The position numbers and the translations under genes are program-made. Positions 13,552 to 20,808 of a stretch of DNA of 37,925 bases are shown piece by piece (position 1 is the first letter of the stretch; every line of letters starts with the position of its first letter). Source of the stretch: CAZMCT01 sp964564785 (GTDB lineage Bacteria > Planctomycetota > Phycisphaerae > UBA1845 > Fen-1342); NCBI GenBank assembly GCA_964564785.1, contig CAZMCT010000023.1, positions 1 to 37,925 on the forward strand, read 5' to 3'. The notes under the pieces are model-generated. The model saw only the letters and a program-made list of their open reading frames with translations, had not been told where the DNA came from and made no database searches.

Positions 13552-14745
13552 ATGAGAGGACCGACCTGTCTGATCATCGTGACGCTGCTGTCCACGGTCG
13601 CGCTCGCGCAGTCGCCGTCGAACGACAGGCCGTTCAAGCGACTGGACCGCAACGGCGATGGGAAACTGACGCGGGACGAGATCCCAAGGCTGTTCGATCA
13701 GCTCGACGCCGACAGCGACGGCGCAGTAACCGCGGACGAAGTCCGTACCCGGCTAGAAGGGGCGGCGGCCGCCCGCCGGGCCATGCCGGGCACATCCGAG
13801 GATGTCGGTGTCGTTCAAACAGCGCACACACTGACGGTCGACGGACGCGAGCGGACGTACATCGTCCAGGCACCCGAACGACCCAAGGACAAGCTTCCCG
13901 TCGTGTTCTTCTTCCACGGCGGAGGTGGCCGGGGCGAACGTATGGCGGCCAAGGGATTCCGCGGGATGGTGGCGCGGGAGAACTTCCTGGCCGTCTACCC
14001 CAGCGGCTGGAAAAATCACTGGAACGACGGCCGTCGGGCGGCCCGGATCGCCGCGCAGACCGGGAACGTGGACGACGTCAAGTTTGTTCGGGCCGTTGTC
14101 GACGACTTGGAGAAGCGCTATCCGATCGACCGTTCCCGCATCTTCGCCACCGGCGTTTCCAACGGCGGTATCTTCTCGCATTACCTCGCCGCGAAGGCGG
14201 CCGACCTGTTCGCCGGGATCGCGCCTGTGATCGGCGGCCTTGCCGAGCCGGTCGCTGCGACGTTCCGGCCGAGCGATCCGATCTCCCTGCTGGTGATTCA
14301 GGGCGACGCCGACCCCCTGGTGCCCATTGGCGGAGGAGCGATTGCCGGCTCGGACCGCGGCGGGCGCGTCATCGCCACCGACCAGATGCTCGAGAAGTAT
14401 CTCGCCCACAACGGCATCGCTGGCGAGCCCCGCGTGGAACAACTACCGGACCTGGATCCCAAGGACGGAACGACTACGGAAGTCCGCCGCTGGCCGCCGG
14501 GACGCGACGGTGTGCGGGTCGTGTATTACCTTGTCAAACAAGGTGGACACACCATGCCCGGCGCAGCGGGCGCTGGGGCGTTGCGCGCGGCGTTCGTGGG
14601 CAAGACCAGCGGCGACTTCAACGGCCTGGAGGTCATCTGGCAGTTCTTCAAAACCTGCCCGCCTCGGGTTCGACCCACCGCCCCACCGCCTACGGGCACC
14701 GCGCCGGCGGCTTCGAAGTTGCCCAAGGTCGAGGAAAAACCATAG
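13552..14745 (+). CDS. Secreted EF-hand/esterase (PHB depolymerase-type hydrolase)
   Basis: A 397-residue protein starting at ATG 13552 with AAGGAG seven bases upstream. Residues 1-20 form a Sec signal peptide (MRGPTCLIIVTLLSTVALAQ). Two EF-hand calcium loops follow, DRNGDGKLTRDE (about 29-40) and DADSDGAVTADE (about 50-61). The rest is an alpha/beta hydrolase of the LpqC/feruloyl-esterase/PHB-depolymerase group: VFFFHGGGG oxyanion region, nucleophile in GVSNGG (about residue 203), acid Asp in QGDADPLVP, and His in KQGGHTMPG. The C-terminus is a Pro/Ala linker. It probably cleaves an ester outside the cytoplasm, perhaps in polysaccharide or polyester breakdown; EF hands ahead of an esterase are frequent in planctomycetes. 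Confidence 0.82.
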   Translation: MRGPTCLIIVTLLSTVALAQSPSNDRPFKRLDRNGDGKLTRDEIPRLFDQLDADSDGAVTADEVRTRLEGAAAARRAMPGTSEDVGVVQTAHTLTVDGRERTYIVQAPERPKDKLPVVFFFHGGGGRGERMAAKGFRGMVARENFLAVYPSGWKNHWNDGRRAARIAAQTGNVDDVKFVRAVVDDLEKRYPIDRSRIFATGVSNGGIFSHYLAAKAADLFAGIAPVIGGLAEPVAATFRPSDPISLLVIQGDADPLVPIGGGAIAGSDRGGRVIATDQMLEKYLAHNGIAGEPRVEQLPDLDPKDGTTTEVRRWPPGRDGVRVVYYLVKQGGHTMPGAAGAGALRAAFVGKTSGDFNGLEVIWQFFKTCPPRVRPTAPPPTGTAPAASKLPKVEEKP

Positions 14746-14912
14746 CAATCACTTGTCACGAGCGTGTGCCTCGCAGCGGCCCCGATCCGGCTGCCTTCCA
14801 CGGCAGAGGGGTCAAAGCGCTCCGCCGGCCCGGACGAGAGCCAACTCGTGCATCGGACCTTTGAGTTCATGCTGACCGCCGAGACGCCGCCGCGGTCGAC
14901 GCCGCGGCGGCG

Positions 14913-15230
14913 TTGGCGACGCTGACGCCGCCGGAGCGGCCGCTTCTGACGGCGAATGCGGACGAGTCGTGCCCGCCGCGCATCGCCGGGCGGGCTGCGG
15001 TTGCGGCTGGTCCGCGCCGCAGTCCGGTGATCCAGAGCGATCACAGCCGCGGGTTTATCGCCCGTGAGTTCGCCGGCACGCTGGCGGAGTCCGAAGTGGG
15101 GCACACGCTGATCCGGCCGCACGCGCCGACGGAAAACGCCTTCGTTGAACGGTACCATCGAACCGTCAGCGAGCAGATGGACGAGCGCGAGTTGGCCGAC
15201 GACGTCCAGGCCCGGGCGGTGATCGGCGGA
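14913..15230 (+). pseudogene. Transposase fragment (rve integrase core)
   Basis: The frame contains SDHSRGFIAREFAGTLAESE, GHTLIRPHAPTENAFVERYH and RTVSEQMDERELADDVQARA, which match the second half of a DDE (rve) transposase of the IS3/IS481 type: an Asp in QSDHS and a Glu in ENAFVERYH at the expected distance. The N-terminal part with the first Asp and the C-terminal tail after ARAVIGG are missing, and the frame continues into unrelated sequence. I see no terminal inverted repeats that clearly flank it, so it is a dead remnant. Confidence 0.6.
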
Positions 15231-15701
15231 AGGGGCGAGTATCGCACTTTGTGTGAAACATTTCAGACGCTCACACACACCCACTCCTGGTGGCGATTCC
15301 CGGACGTAACGCGGAAATCCGCTTCGGCGGGGGCATGCGCGAAAGCCGGGGAATTGTATGAAACCGTAACCGGTTCCATTGACTAATGGGAGCGATTACG
15401 GTACGATTTGGCAGAGCGCTCGGAGAAGGCAGGAGGACCGGCCCGCCAAAGCGGTTCGTAGCTCGTCGAACGGCGAGCGATCGGAGCGCGGTGAGGAGGT
15501 TGGCGGACCCTATCCACAGCGATTTTGGGCACGACTCGTCGCGAATCGGCCGCTTATTGCGCTCGATTCCGACGTCGCCGTAGACGGTGCGATCCGGATG
15601 CGTGTCCGGGCGGCGCCGCCCACGGCATGACGTGACCCGGGCGCGGCAAAAGTCAGACCGCGGATCGGGTCGTTTTGGAGTTTTTTGGGAGGAGTTGGGT
15701 G
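15231..15701. other. Intergenic region with one long hairpin
   Basis: The open frames here (for example around 15386-15583) have no protein-like features. The only structure that stands out is the hairpin at 15363-15402. The last 40 bases contain the ribosome site GGGAGGAG of the following gene. Confidence 0.4.
15363..15402. repeat. 40-nt imperfect hairpin
   Basis: The 18-base arm starting ACCGTAACCGG (15363-15380) pairs with the arm ending AGCGATTACGGT (15385-15402) at 15 positions plus one G-U pair, with a GACT loop. No T run follows. It could be an RNA processing site, a terminator of the remnant upstream, or a non-autonomous element. Confidence 0.5.
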
Positions 15702-16550
15702 ATGGAGTTTGGAATGAAGCGGGCGGGTTGGTTCGCGGCGGTGTCGGCCGGCTGGCTGGTGACGGCGGCTGCTGCGGGGACGTTCTACCCGGCGGTCGGC
15801 GGCTCGACAACGCTCTCGGCGGGCGACCGGTCGCTCAGCAGTCTGTTCTTCACTGGCAGTTCGACGGTTCTGACGGGCGCGGATTTCCTGCGGTTCGACG
15901 ATGGTTGGCTTTATCGGGAAGCGCCGAACGTGGCACTGCTCGGCTGGAGTGATCCGCAGCCGCGTGACGTGAACACGTCGGGCAATGTGTACAGCTTCAA
16001 CCCGGACCGGGCCGACACCGCGTCGGTATTCGCGGGCGAAGCCGGGGGCACGGCGACTCTGGCCGAGGTCTTCGGTCCCGGCCCCGGCGGCGAGAAGAAT
16101 CTGAGCTGGATCCTCGACGGCGAGGAGGTCGCGAGCCGATACTACGTTGACCTGCTCCTGGGGGCGGGGCTTCAGATCAACGACGACCAAGACGCCACCA
16201 CGGTCGAAGTCGCCCTGCTCGAGCGCGGCGGCAACAGCGACATGAACGTGTACGGGATTCTCGGGTACGACTCGGACGGTACCGCGCTCCTGACCCCGGC
16301 CTTGTTCGTGAGCCGCAGTGAGATGGGACCGGAGTTGTGGAAGCTTGATACGCTCGAGATCGGGGCCGAGCAGAAAGTCACGGGCGTGGGCATCAGCGTG
16401 AGTTCGAGCTGGCAGAATGTGATCGGCATTCGCGTCGAAAGCGCGGGCACGAGCTTCAGCGGTCCGGACCTCGTGGCCGTCGGTGTGGTGCCGGAGCCGC
16501 GCGCCCTCGCCCTCTTGGCGCTTGGACTGCTGGGTTTGCGTCGCCGCTAA
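15702..16550 (+). CDS. PEP-CTERM-type secreted protein
   Basis: A 282-residue protein. I choose ATG 15702, with GGGAGGAG seven bases upstream; ATG 15714 (MKRAGWF) is a close alternative. A signal peptide is evident (KRAGWFAAVSAGWLVTAAAAG). The mature part is rich in Ser, Gly and Asp with no family that I recognise. The C-terminus VVPEPRALALLALGLLGLRRR is a PEP motif, a hydrophobic helix and an Arg cluster, the sorting signal handled by exosortase. The protein is therefore probably exported and anchored or released at the surface. Confidence 0.75.
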   Translation: MEFGMKRAGWFAAVSAGWLVTAAAAGTFYPAVGGSTTLSAGDRSLSSLFFTGSSTVLTGADFLRFDDGWLYREAPNVALLGWSDPQPRDVNTSGNVYSFNPDRADTASVFAGEAGGTATLAEVFGPGPGGEKNLSWILDGEEVASRYYVDLLLGAGLQINDDQDATTVEVALLERGGNSDMNVYGILGYDSDGTALLTPALFVSRSEMGPELWKLDTLEIGAEQKVTGVGISVSSSWQNVIGIRVESAGTSFSGPDLVAVGVVPEPRALALLALGLLGLRRR

Positions 16551-16931
16551 CCTCGGCGCCGCGTTCCGCGTCACCGCAGTAACGACCGTCGAAATCGGCC
16601 GCCGAGTGGCCTACGGGACGCTCGGCGGCCGCTGTGTTGGCGGGCGAGGCGGGCCTGCTGTGTCTGGCGGTCACCGCGTTTCCCGGCCGCCCGCCACGAA
16701 CGCGCTCGGCGCCAGATGAGCAGCCCGTTCAAACAGGTGGCAGTTGAAAAAGGGGACAGGCACCCGGGGGAGTGGCTGTTGGCGCTACGGTGATGGTGGG
16801 TTGGGGCGGAGCCGGCCCCCTTTTCCAACGGAGGATATCAGCTCGCACCCGCCACCGCCAACCCAATCCGCTGATCCCGCGATCCCGACCCCGGTCGACT
16901 TTCTGTGCCGTCGAGTCTTTGTGGTGATCCT
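16551..16931. other. Intergenic region between two convergent secreted-protein genes
   Basis: No coding frame is convincing. It contains the REP-like element at 16743-16829; the rest is GC-rich with no other structure that I trust. Confidence 0.4.
16743..16829. repeat. REP-like palindromic element
   Basis: The ends are inverted: GTTGAAAAAGGGGACAGGC (from 16743) against the reverse complement of GCCGGCCCCCTTTTCCAAC (to 16829), 18 of 22 terminal positions matching. The AAAAGGGGACAGGC end resembles a repeat I recall beside REP-associated Y1 transposases in several phyla. About 40 bases separate the arms and no transposase gene is present, so it would be a non-autonomous copy. Confidence 0.5.
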
Positions 16932-19283
16932 TCAGTTCGTGTCGGATAGCGCCGCCACGAACGCGTTGATGTCGCCGAAGTCGACCGCCCAGTCGCCGTT
17001 GACGTCCGCGTTGTCGAAGCTGCACGGCGCCTGCCCGGTCATGATGCCCACGAAGGGATTGATGTCGGCGAAGCTCAGCACGCCGTCGCAGTTCGCGTCA
17101 CCCCGCAGCGGCGCATTGGGCGGGTCGTTGTAGCGGAAAACCAGCAGCCCCATCTGCGGAATCGTCAGCAGGGCCGAGTGCGGCATGCCGTCGTACGGCG
17201 CCGCCACCGTGCTCACCTGGCCGCCGTTGCCCACGTTGTTGCCCAGGTAGCGCACCGACTGGCTGTTCAGCAGCTCGTACCACACGCCCGGCTGCGGAAA
17301 TCCGACCTGGTAGTTGTAGAGATCGGCGTTGTTCAGGCTCGCCACCACGATCAGATCGTTGCCGTCCGTGCACCAGCGGTGGAAGGCAATCACGTTGTTG
17401 TAGTCGTCCACGTGGTGAATCTGACAGCCCGCGTTCGAGCGGAAGCCGCAGTTCTCGCGCCGCACCCGCAGCAGGTGGTGGAAAAACAGCGTGATCGGCT
17501 GGCGGCTCACGCTCTTGCTCCAGTCGATCCGGTTGCCGTACCCCGAGCCGAACGGAATCGTCTCCATCCACTCGCCGCCCTGGAGGAACATCGGAATCCC
17601 CGGCACGAGCACCGTCAGCCCCTGGATCAGCTTTGACCGGCCACGGGCCCACACGCTGTACGGGTTGCTACTGTCGAACAGCAGCGCCAGCCGGGCGTCG
17701 TCCGCTTCGTCGTGGCTCTCGACGTAGCGCACCAGCTTCGTCTTGTCCGGATACTCGGGCGCATTGATCGCGCTGGCGATCCGCCACATCTCCGGGTCGC
17801 CGAACGCGGCGTCGAAGAACTCCTGCCGCACGTCGTCGCCGAACTGGTCGTGCCACTGCCCGTCGAACCCCGCCCCGCCGGCGACGGTCGGCTGCGTGAT
17901 GGCCGAATCGTTCGGCAGCTCCTCCGCGATCGAGAGGGCGTCGGCCTTGCGGCGGTCGATCAGGTCGTTGATCTCCTGCATCAGGCTCCAACCCTCGGGG
18001 TAGCCGTCGGGGAACATCCAGTTGTCACGCATGTAGCGCGTCGCGTCCATGCGGAACCCGTCGACATGGTACTCGTCCAGCCAGTGCAGAATGTTCTCGC
18101 GGAAGTAGTCGCGGACTTCCGACTTCCAGAACGCGGCCTGCGAGCCCCACGGTGTCTGCACGGCCGGATTGTCGAAATAAATCTGCCCGCCGTCGTAGTA
18201 CCACAGGAAATTGCCCGAGCCCGAAAAGTGGTTGTAGACCACGTCCAAGATCACCGCGATCCCGGCCTGGTGCAGCCGGTCGACCGTGTACCGGAAATCG
18301 TCCGGGCTGCCGTACGCATTCTCCGGCGCCCACTGGTTCACCGGGTTGTAGCCCCACGACTCGTGATAGTCGAACTCCGTCACCGGCATGAGCTCGACCG
18401 CGTTCACGCCCAGGTACACCAGGTGGTCGAGGTGGCGGTCCACGATGTCGCGGAACCGGCCGCTGCGGTTCAGTCCGTCGTTCAGCCCCGAAAACGTCCC
18501 CACGTGCAGCTCGTAGAGGATCATCCCCTCGAAGTCCGGCGTCTGCCACGCCGCATCGCCCCAGGCGTACGCGGTCGGGTCGATGACGTAGCTGTTGTTG
18601 TTGTCCGAAGGGTTCTGCGCCCGGCCGCGGGCGTCCGGCTTCCAGACCGTTCCGGGCTGAAATACGAACTTGTACTGCTGGTTCACGTTGACCGGCGGCG
18701 CGACCTTCCGCGTAAAATACGCCCCGCTCTTGACCATCGGCAGCGACGTCGGGTTCCAGCCGTTGAACTGCCCGGCAACATACGCGCTGCTCGCCGTCCC
18801 CGCCCACACCTTGAACACCGCTCCGCCGTCGCTCGTCCGCGTGCAGCCCAGCGGCGCGTGCGCGAGCGTGGCAAAGTTCAGCGTCCAGCCCGACGCAGGC
18901 GGCGCGTCTGACGGACCGGCCGGGCCGAGATAGTCGGTATCCGTGCCGTCCGTCACCTCAAAGTAATACTCGAGCGTGCCCGTCGGCGCCGATGCCGGGA
19001 TCACCGCACTCCACACGTCGTAGCCGCCCCGATCCTGCGTCCATGCCGCCTCCACCCATGTCGGCGAGCCCGCGTTGACGTACACGCGCACGGAGGTCAG
19101 GTCGAAGTCGTACGCTTGTAGCCGCACGACGAACGCTTCGCCGTTGATCGGACACAGTGGCGTGCGGTCGGCCAAATAGCTGTGCGAGAGGCCGTTCCAT
19201 TCCACGTCGTTGTCGTGTCCCGCACCGAGAACTGCGGGCAAAGCCGCGAGCGCCGCGGCCGCCGCCACCCATCTCCACGCCAT
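16932..19283 (-). CDS. Secreted GH13 alpha-glucan branching-type enzyme with dockerin-like repeat
   Basis: A 783-residue protein. I choose ATG 19283, which has GGAG six bases upstream; ATG 19295 adds four residues. Signal peptide MAWRWVAAAAALAALPAVLG. Then come a beta-sandwich of about 100 residues, a CBM48-like domain (VFKVWAGTASSAYVAGQFNGW), the GH13 barrel with DVVYNH (region I), GFRMDATRYM (nucleophile near Asp413), ALSIAEE (acid/base near Glu454) and VESHDEADD (near Asp525), a C-terminal beta domain, and two dockerin-like motifs (GDANCDGVLSFADINPFV and DVNGDWAVDFGDINAFV). The ESHDE box is that of branching enzymes and trehalohydrolases rather than plain amylases. An extracellular branching-type enzyme is unusual; it may act on external glucans. 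Confidence 0.85.
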   Translation of the reverse strand: MAWRWVAAAAALAALPAVLGAGHDNDVEWNGLSHSYLADRTPLCPINGEAFVVRLQAYDFDLTSVRVYVNAGSPTWVEAAWTQDRGGYDVWSAVIPASAPTGTLEYYFEVTDGTDTDYLGPAGPSDAPPASGWTLNFATLAHAPLGCTRTSDGGAVFKVWAGTASSAYVAGQFNGWNPTSLPMVKSGAYFTRKVAPPVNVNQQYKFVFQPGTVWKPDARGRAQNPSDNNNSYVIDPTAYAWGDAAWQTPDFEGMILYELHVGTFSGLNDGLNRSGRFRDIVDRHLDHLVYLGVNAVELMPVTEFDYHESWGYNPVNQWAPENAYGSPDDFRYTVDRLHQAGIAVILDVVYNHFSGSGNFLWYYDGGQIYFDNPAVQTPWGSQAAFWKSEVRDYFRENILHWLDEYHVDGFRMDATRYMRDNWMFPDGYPEGWSLMQEINDLIDRRKADALSIAEELPNDSAITQPTVAGGAGFDGQWHDQFGDDVRQEFFDAAFGDPEMWRIASAINAPEYPDKTKLVRYVESHDEADDARLALLFDSSNPYSVWARGRSKLIQGLTVLVPGIPMFLQGGEWMETIPFGSGYGNRIDWSKSVSRQPITLFFHHLLRVRRENCGFRSNAGCQIHHVDDYNNVIAFHRWCTDGNDLIVVASLNNADLYNYQVGFPQPGVWYELLNSQSVRYLGNNVGNGGQVSTVAAPYDGMPHSALLTIPQMGLLVFRYNDPPNAPLRGDANCDGVLSFADINPFVGIMTGQAPCSFDNADVNGDWAVDFGDINAFVAALSDTN

Positions 19284-19334
19284 GCGCTTCTCCATCCCAA
19301 TTGCGGCAGCCGGCGCAACCCGACCACACAACTG

Positions 19335-19340
19335 ATTATA
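19335..19340 (-). promoter_or_regulatory. Perfect -10 box upstream of the GH13 gene
   Basis: TATAAT on the minus strand, 52 bases upstream of the start. No -35 box is recognisable; the palindrome TAAACCGGTTTA (19368-19379) lies where an activator could sit. Confidence 0.35.
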
Positions 19341-19367
19341 GAAACAGGCGCCGGAGCCCCGCCAGTA

Positions 19368-19424
19368 TAAACCGGTTTAGCAGGCCGTGGGGGACAGCCC
19401 AATCTGTGGAATCGCGACTCCACA
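19368..19424. promoter_or_regulatory. Two palindromes in the GH13/Rrf2 divergent region
   Basis: TAAACCGGTTTA (19368-19379) is a perfect 12-bp palindrome. At 19405-19424 lies a 20-bp palindrome with arms TGTGGA and TCCACA around TCGCGA-like centre bases, 18 of 20 positions symmetric. It is 58 bases before the Rrf2 gene. Both are of a size typical for dimeric repressors and could serve the Rrf2 protein for autoregulation. Confidence 0.5.
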
Positions 19425-19482
19425 TTCTTGATTTCGCCCGTGACTCCGCCTATCGTGGCGGACGATTTCCCCCGAGGCGTTG

Positions 19483-19926
19483 ATGTTTCGCTGCGGCAAG
19501 ATGACCCAGACGGCGATCGCGGCCATGAGCCGGCTCGCCGAGCTGCACGCCGCAGGCGTCCGCGTCTCATCGCTGGACGTGGCTCGGGCCCGCAACTTGC
19601 CGAAACCGCTGGTTGCCAAGGTGCTGACCGTGCTGTCACAGGCGGGGCTGGTGAACGGGGTCCCGGGCCCGAGCGGCGGGTACCGGCTCGCCCGACCGCC
19701 GGAGGAACTTACGCTGTTTGACGTCGCGCGGCTGTTCGAGCGTGAGCGCGTCGAGCCGGCCTGTCCGTTGGGGCCGGGGTGGTGTGGGCGCGGCGCGCCG
19801 TGCCCGCTCCATGACCGGATTCAGGCGCTTGAGCAAAGCCTGGTGCGATTTCTGCAAGAGACGACGTTGGGTGTCTTTGTGGGTGAGTTGTCGGCGGGGG
19901 GAGAGCCGGGCGGTCGTGGGCCCTGA
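19483..19926 (+). CDS. Rrf2-family Fe-S transcription regulator
   Basis: A 147-residue protein from ATG 19483 with GAGG upstream. The N-terminal winged helix reads TQTAIAAMSRLAELHA, VARARNLPKPLVAKVLTVLSQAGLVNGVPGPSGGYRLARP, which is the Rrf2/IscR pattern including the GPxGGYxLAR wing. The cysteines in ACPLGPGWCGRGAPCPLHD follow the three-Cys spacing that binds the Fe-S cluster in IscR, NsrR and RsrR. It lies directly upstream of sdhC in the same direction (86-bp gap), so it may tune succinate dehydrogenase to iron, oxygen or redox state. That regulatory link is inferred from position. Confidence 0.85.
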   Translation: MFRCGKMTQTAIAAMSRLAELHAAGVRVSSLDVARARNLPKPLVAKVLTVLSQAGLVNGVPGPSGGYRLARPPEELTLFDVARLFERERVEPACPLGPGWCGRGAPCPLHDRIQALEQSLVRFLQETTLGVFVGELSAGGEPGGRGP

Positions 19927-19930
19927 TGCA

Positions 19931-19954
19931 GTCGCCGGCGGGCGACCATATAAT
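19931..19954 (+). promoter_or_regulatory. Putative sdh promoter with overlapping inverted repeat
   Basis: TATAAT (19949-19954) is a perfect -10 box; no good -35 is present. The inverted repeat GTCGCC-GGCG-GGCGAC (19931-19946) occupies the spacer, a position that suits repression, or activation in place of a -35 box. sdhC starts 58 bases downstream. Confidence 0.45.
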
Positions 19955-20012
19955 CCGCTACCTTCTATGATCGGCAGATCCAACCAGGCCGGATGGGGGC
20001 GCGAGGGTCACC

Positions 20013-20741
20013 GTGGCAAGCGCTGTTTCGGTTTTGGACCGGCATCACTTTCTGCTTCGCCGGCTGCACTCGTTGTCGGGCATCGTCCCGGTGGGGGCGT
20101 TCCTGATCAACCACCTGCTGGCGAACTCGACCGCGTTCCTCGGTCCGGAGCATTTCGACCACCACGTCGGAATCATCCATAGCCTCCCCTGGCTGGTGGC
20201 GATCGAGTTCACGTTCATTCTCATCCCGCTAGCCTTCCACGGCATCTACGGTCTGGCGATCGCGTGGCAGGGCAAGCCGAACCAGGGCCAGTACCCCTAC
20301 ATGGACAACTGGCGCTACACGCTACAGCGCGTGACGGCGTACATCACGTTCGCCTTCATTCTGATCCACCTGGCGCACTTTCGGTTCGCATGGCTCTTCG
20401 GCGGTCCGGAATACGGCAGCGCCGCGCCGAGATTCTTCGCGTTCACGCGCGAGGCATTCCACGATTCGTGGCTCCCGCTGGGGGCGTGGATCGCGATCTA
20501 CGCCGTCGGCACGACGGCGGCGGTTTTCCACTTCTGCAACGGCATCGTGACCTTCTGCATCACCTGGGGCATCACCGTGGGGGATGCCGCGCGGAAGAAG
20601 GTGAGCGTCGGGGCCCTGATCGTTGGACTCGTTCTGATGGCGTGGGGCGTCACCTCGCTGTTCGCGTTCAGTCGCACCGCGACGGCCGACGTCGCCCCGC
20701 GCCCCGCGGCCCCCGCGCTACACGCAGCCGTCACGGAGTGA
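20013..20741 (+). CDS. sdhC: Succinate dehydrogenase/fumarate reductase cytochrome b subunit
   Basis: A 242-residue membrane protein with GTG start 20013 behind GAGGGTCACC. Five hydrophobic helices are visible, with histidines at RRLHSLSG, FLINHLL, AFHGIYG, LIHLAHF and AVFHFCNG, consistent with two haems b of the B-type (Bacillus/Wolinella-like) SdhC/FrdC subunit. It anchors SdhA and SdhB in the membrane and passes electrons to or from quinone. It is followed after 67 bases by sdhA. Confidence 0.92.
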   Translation: MASAVSVLDRHHFLLRRLHSLSGIVPVGAFLINHLLANSTAFLGPEHFDHHVGIIHSLPWLVAIEFTFILIPLAFHGIYGLAIAWQGKPNQGQYPYMDNWRYTLQRVTAYITFAFILIHLAHFRFAWLFGGPEYGSAAPRFFAFTREAFHDSWLPLGAWIAIYAVGTTAAVFHFCNGIVTFCITWGITVGDAARKKVSVGALIVGLVLMAWGVTSLFAFSRTATADVAPRPAAPALHAAVTE

Positions 20742-20808
20742 GAGGGCACCTGTGGGAACAACATCCGGCCAGTTTCTCCGGCTGACCGCTGGTAGTTGAG
20801 AGCTTCTC

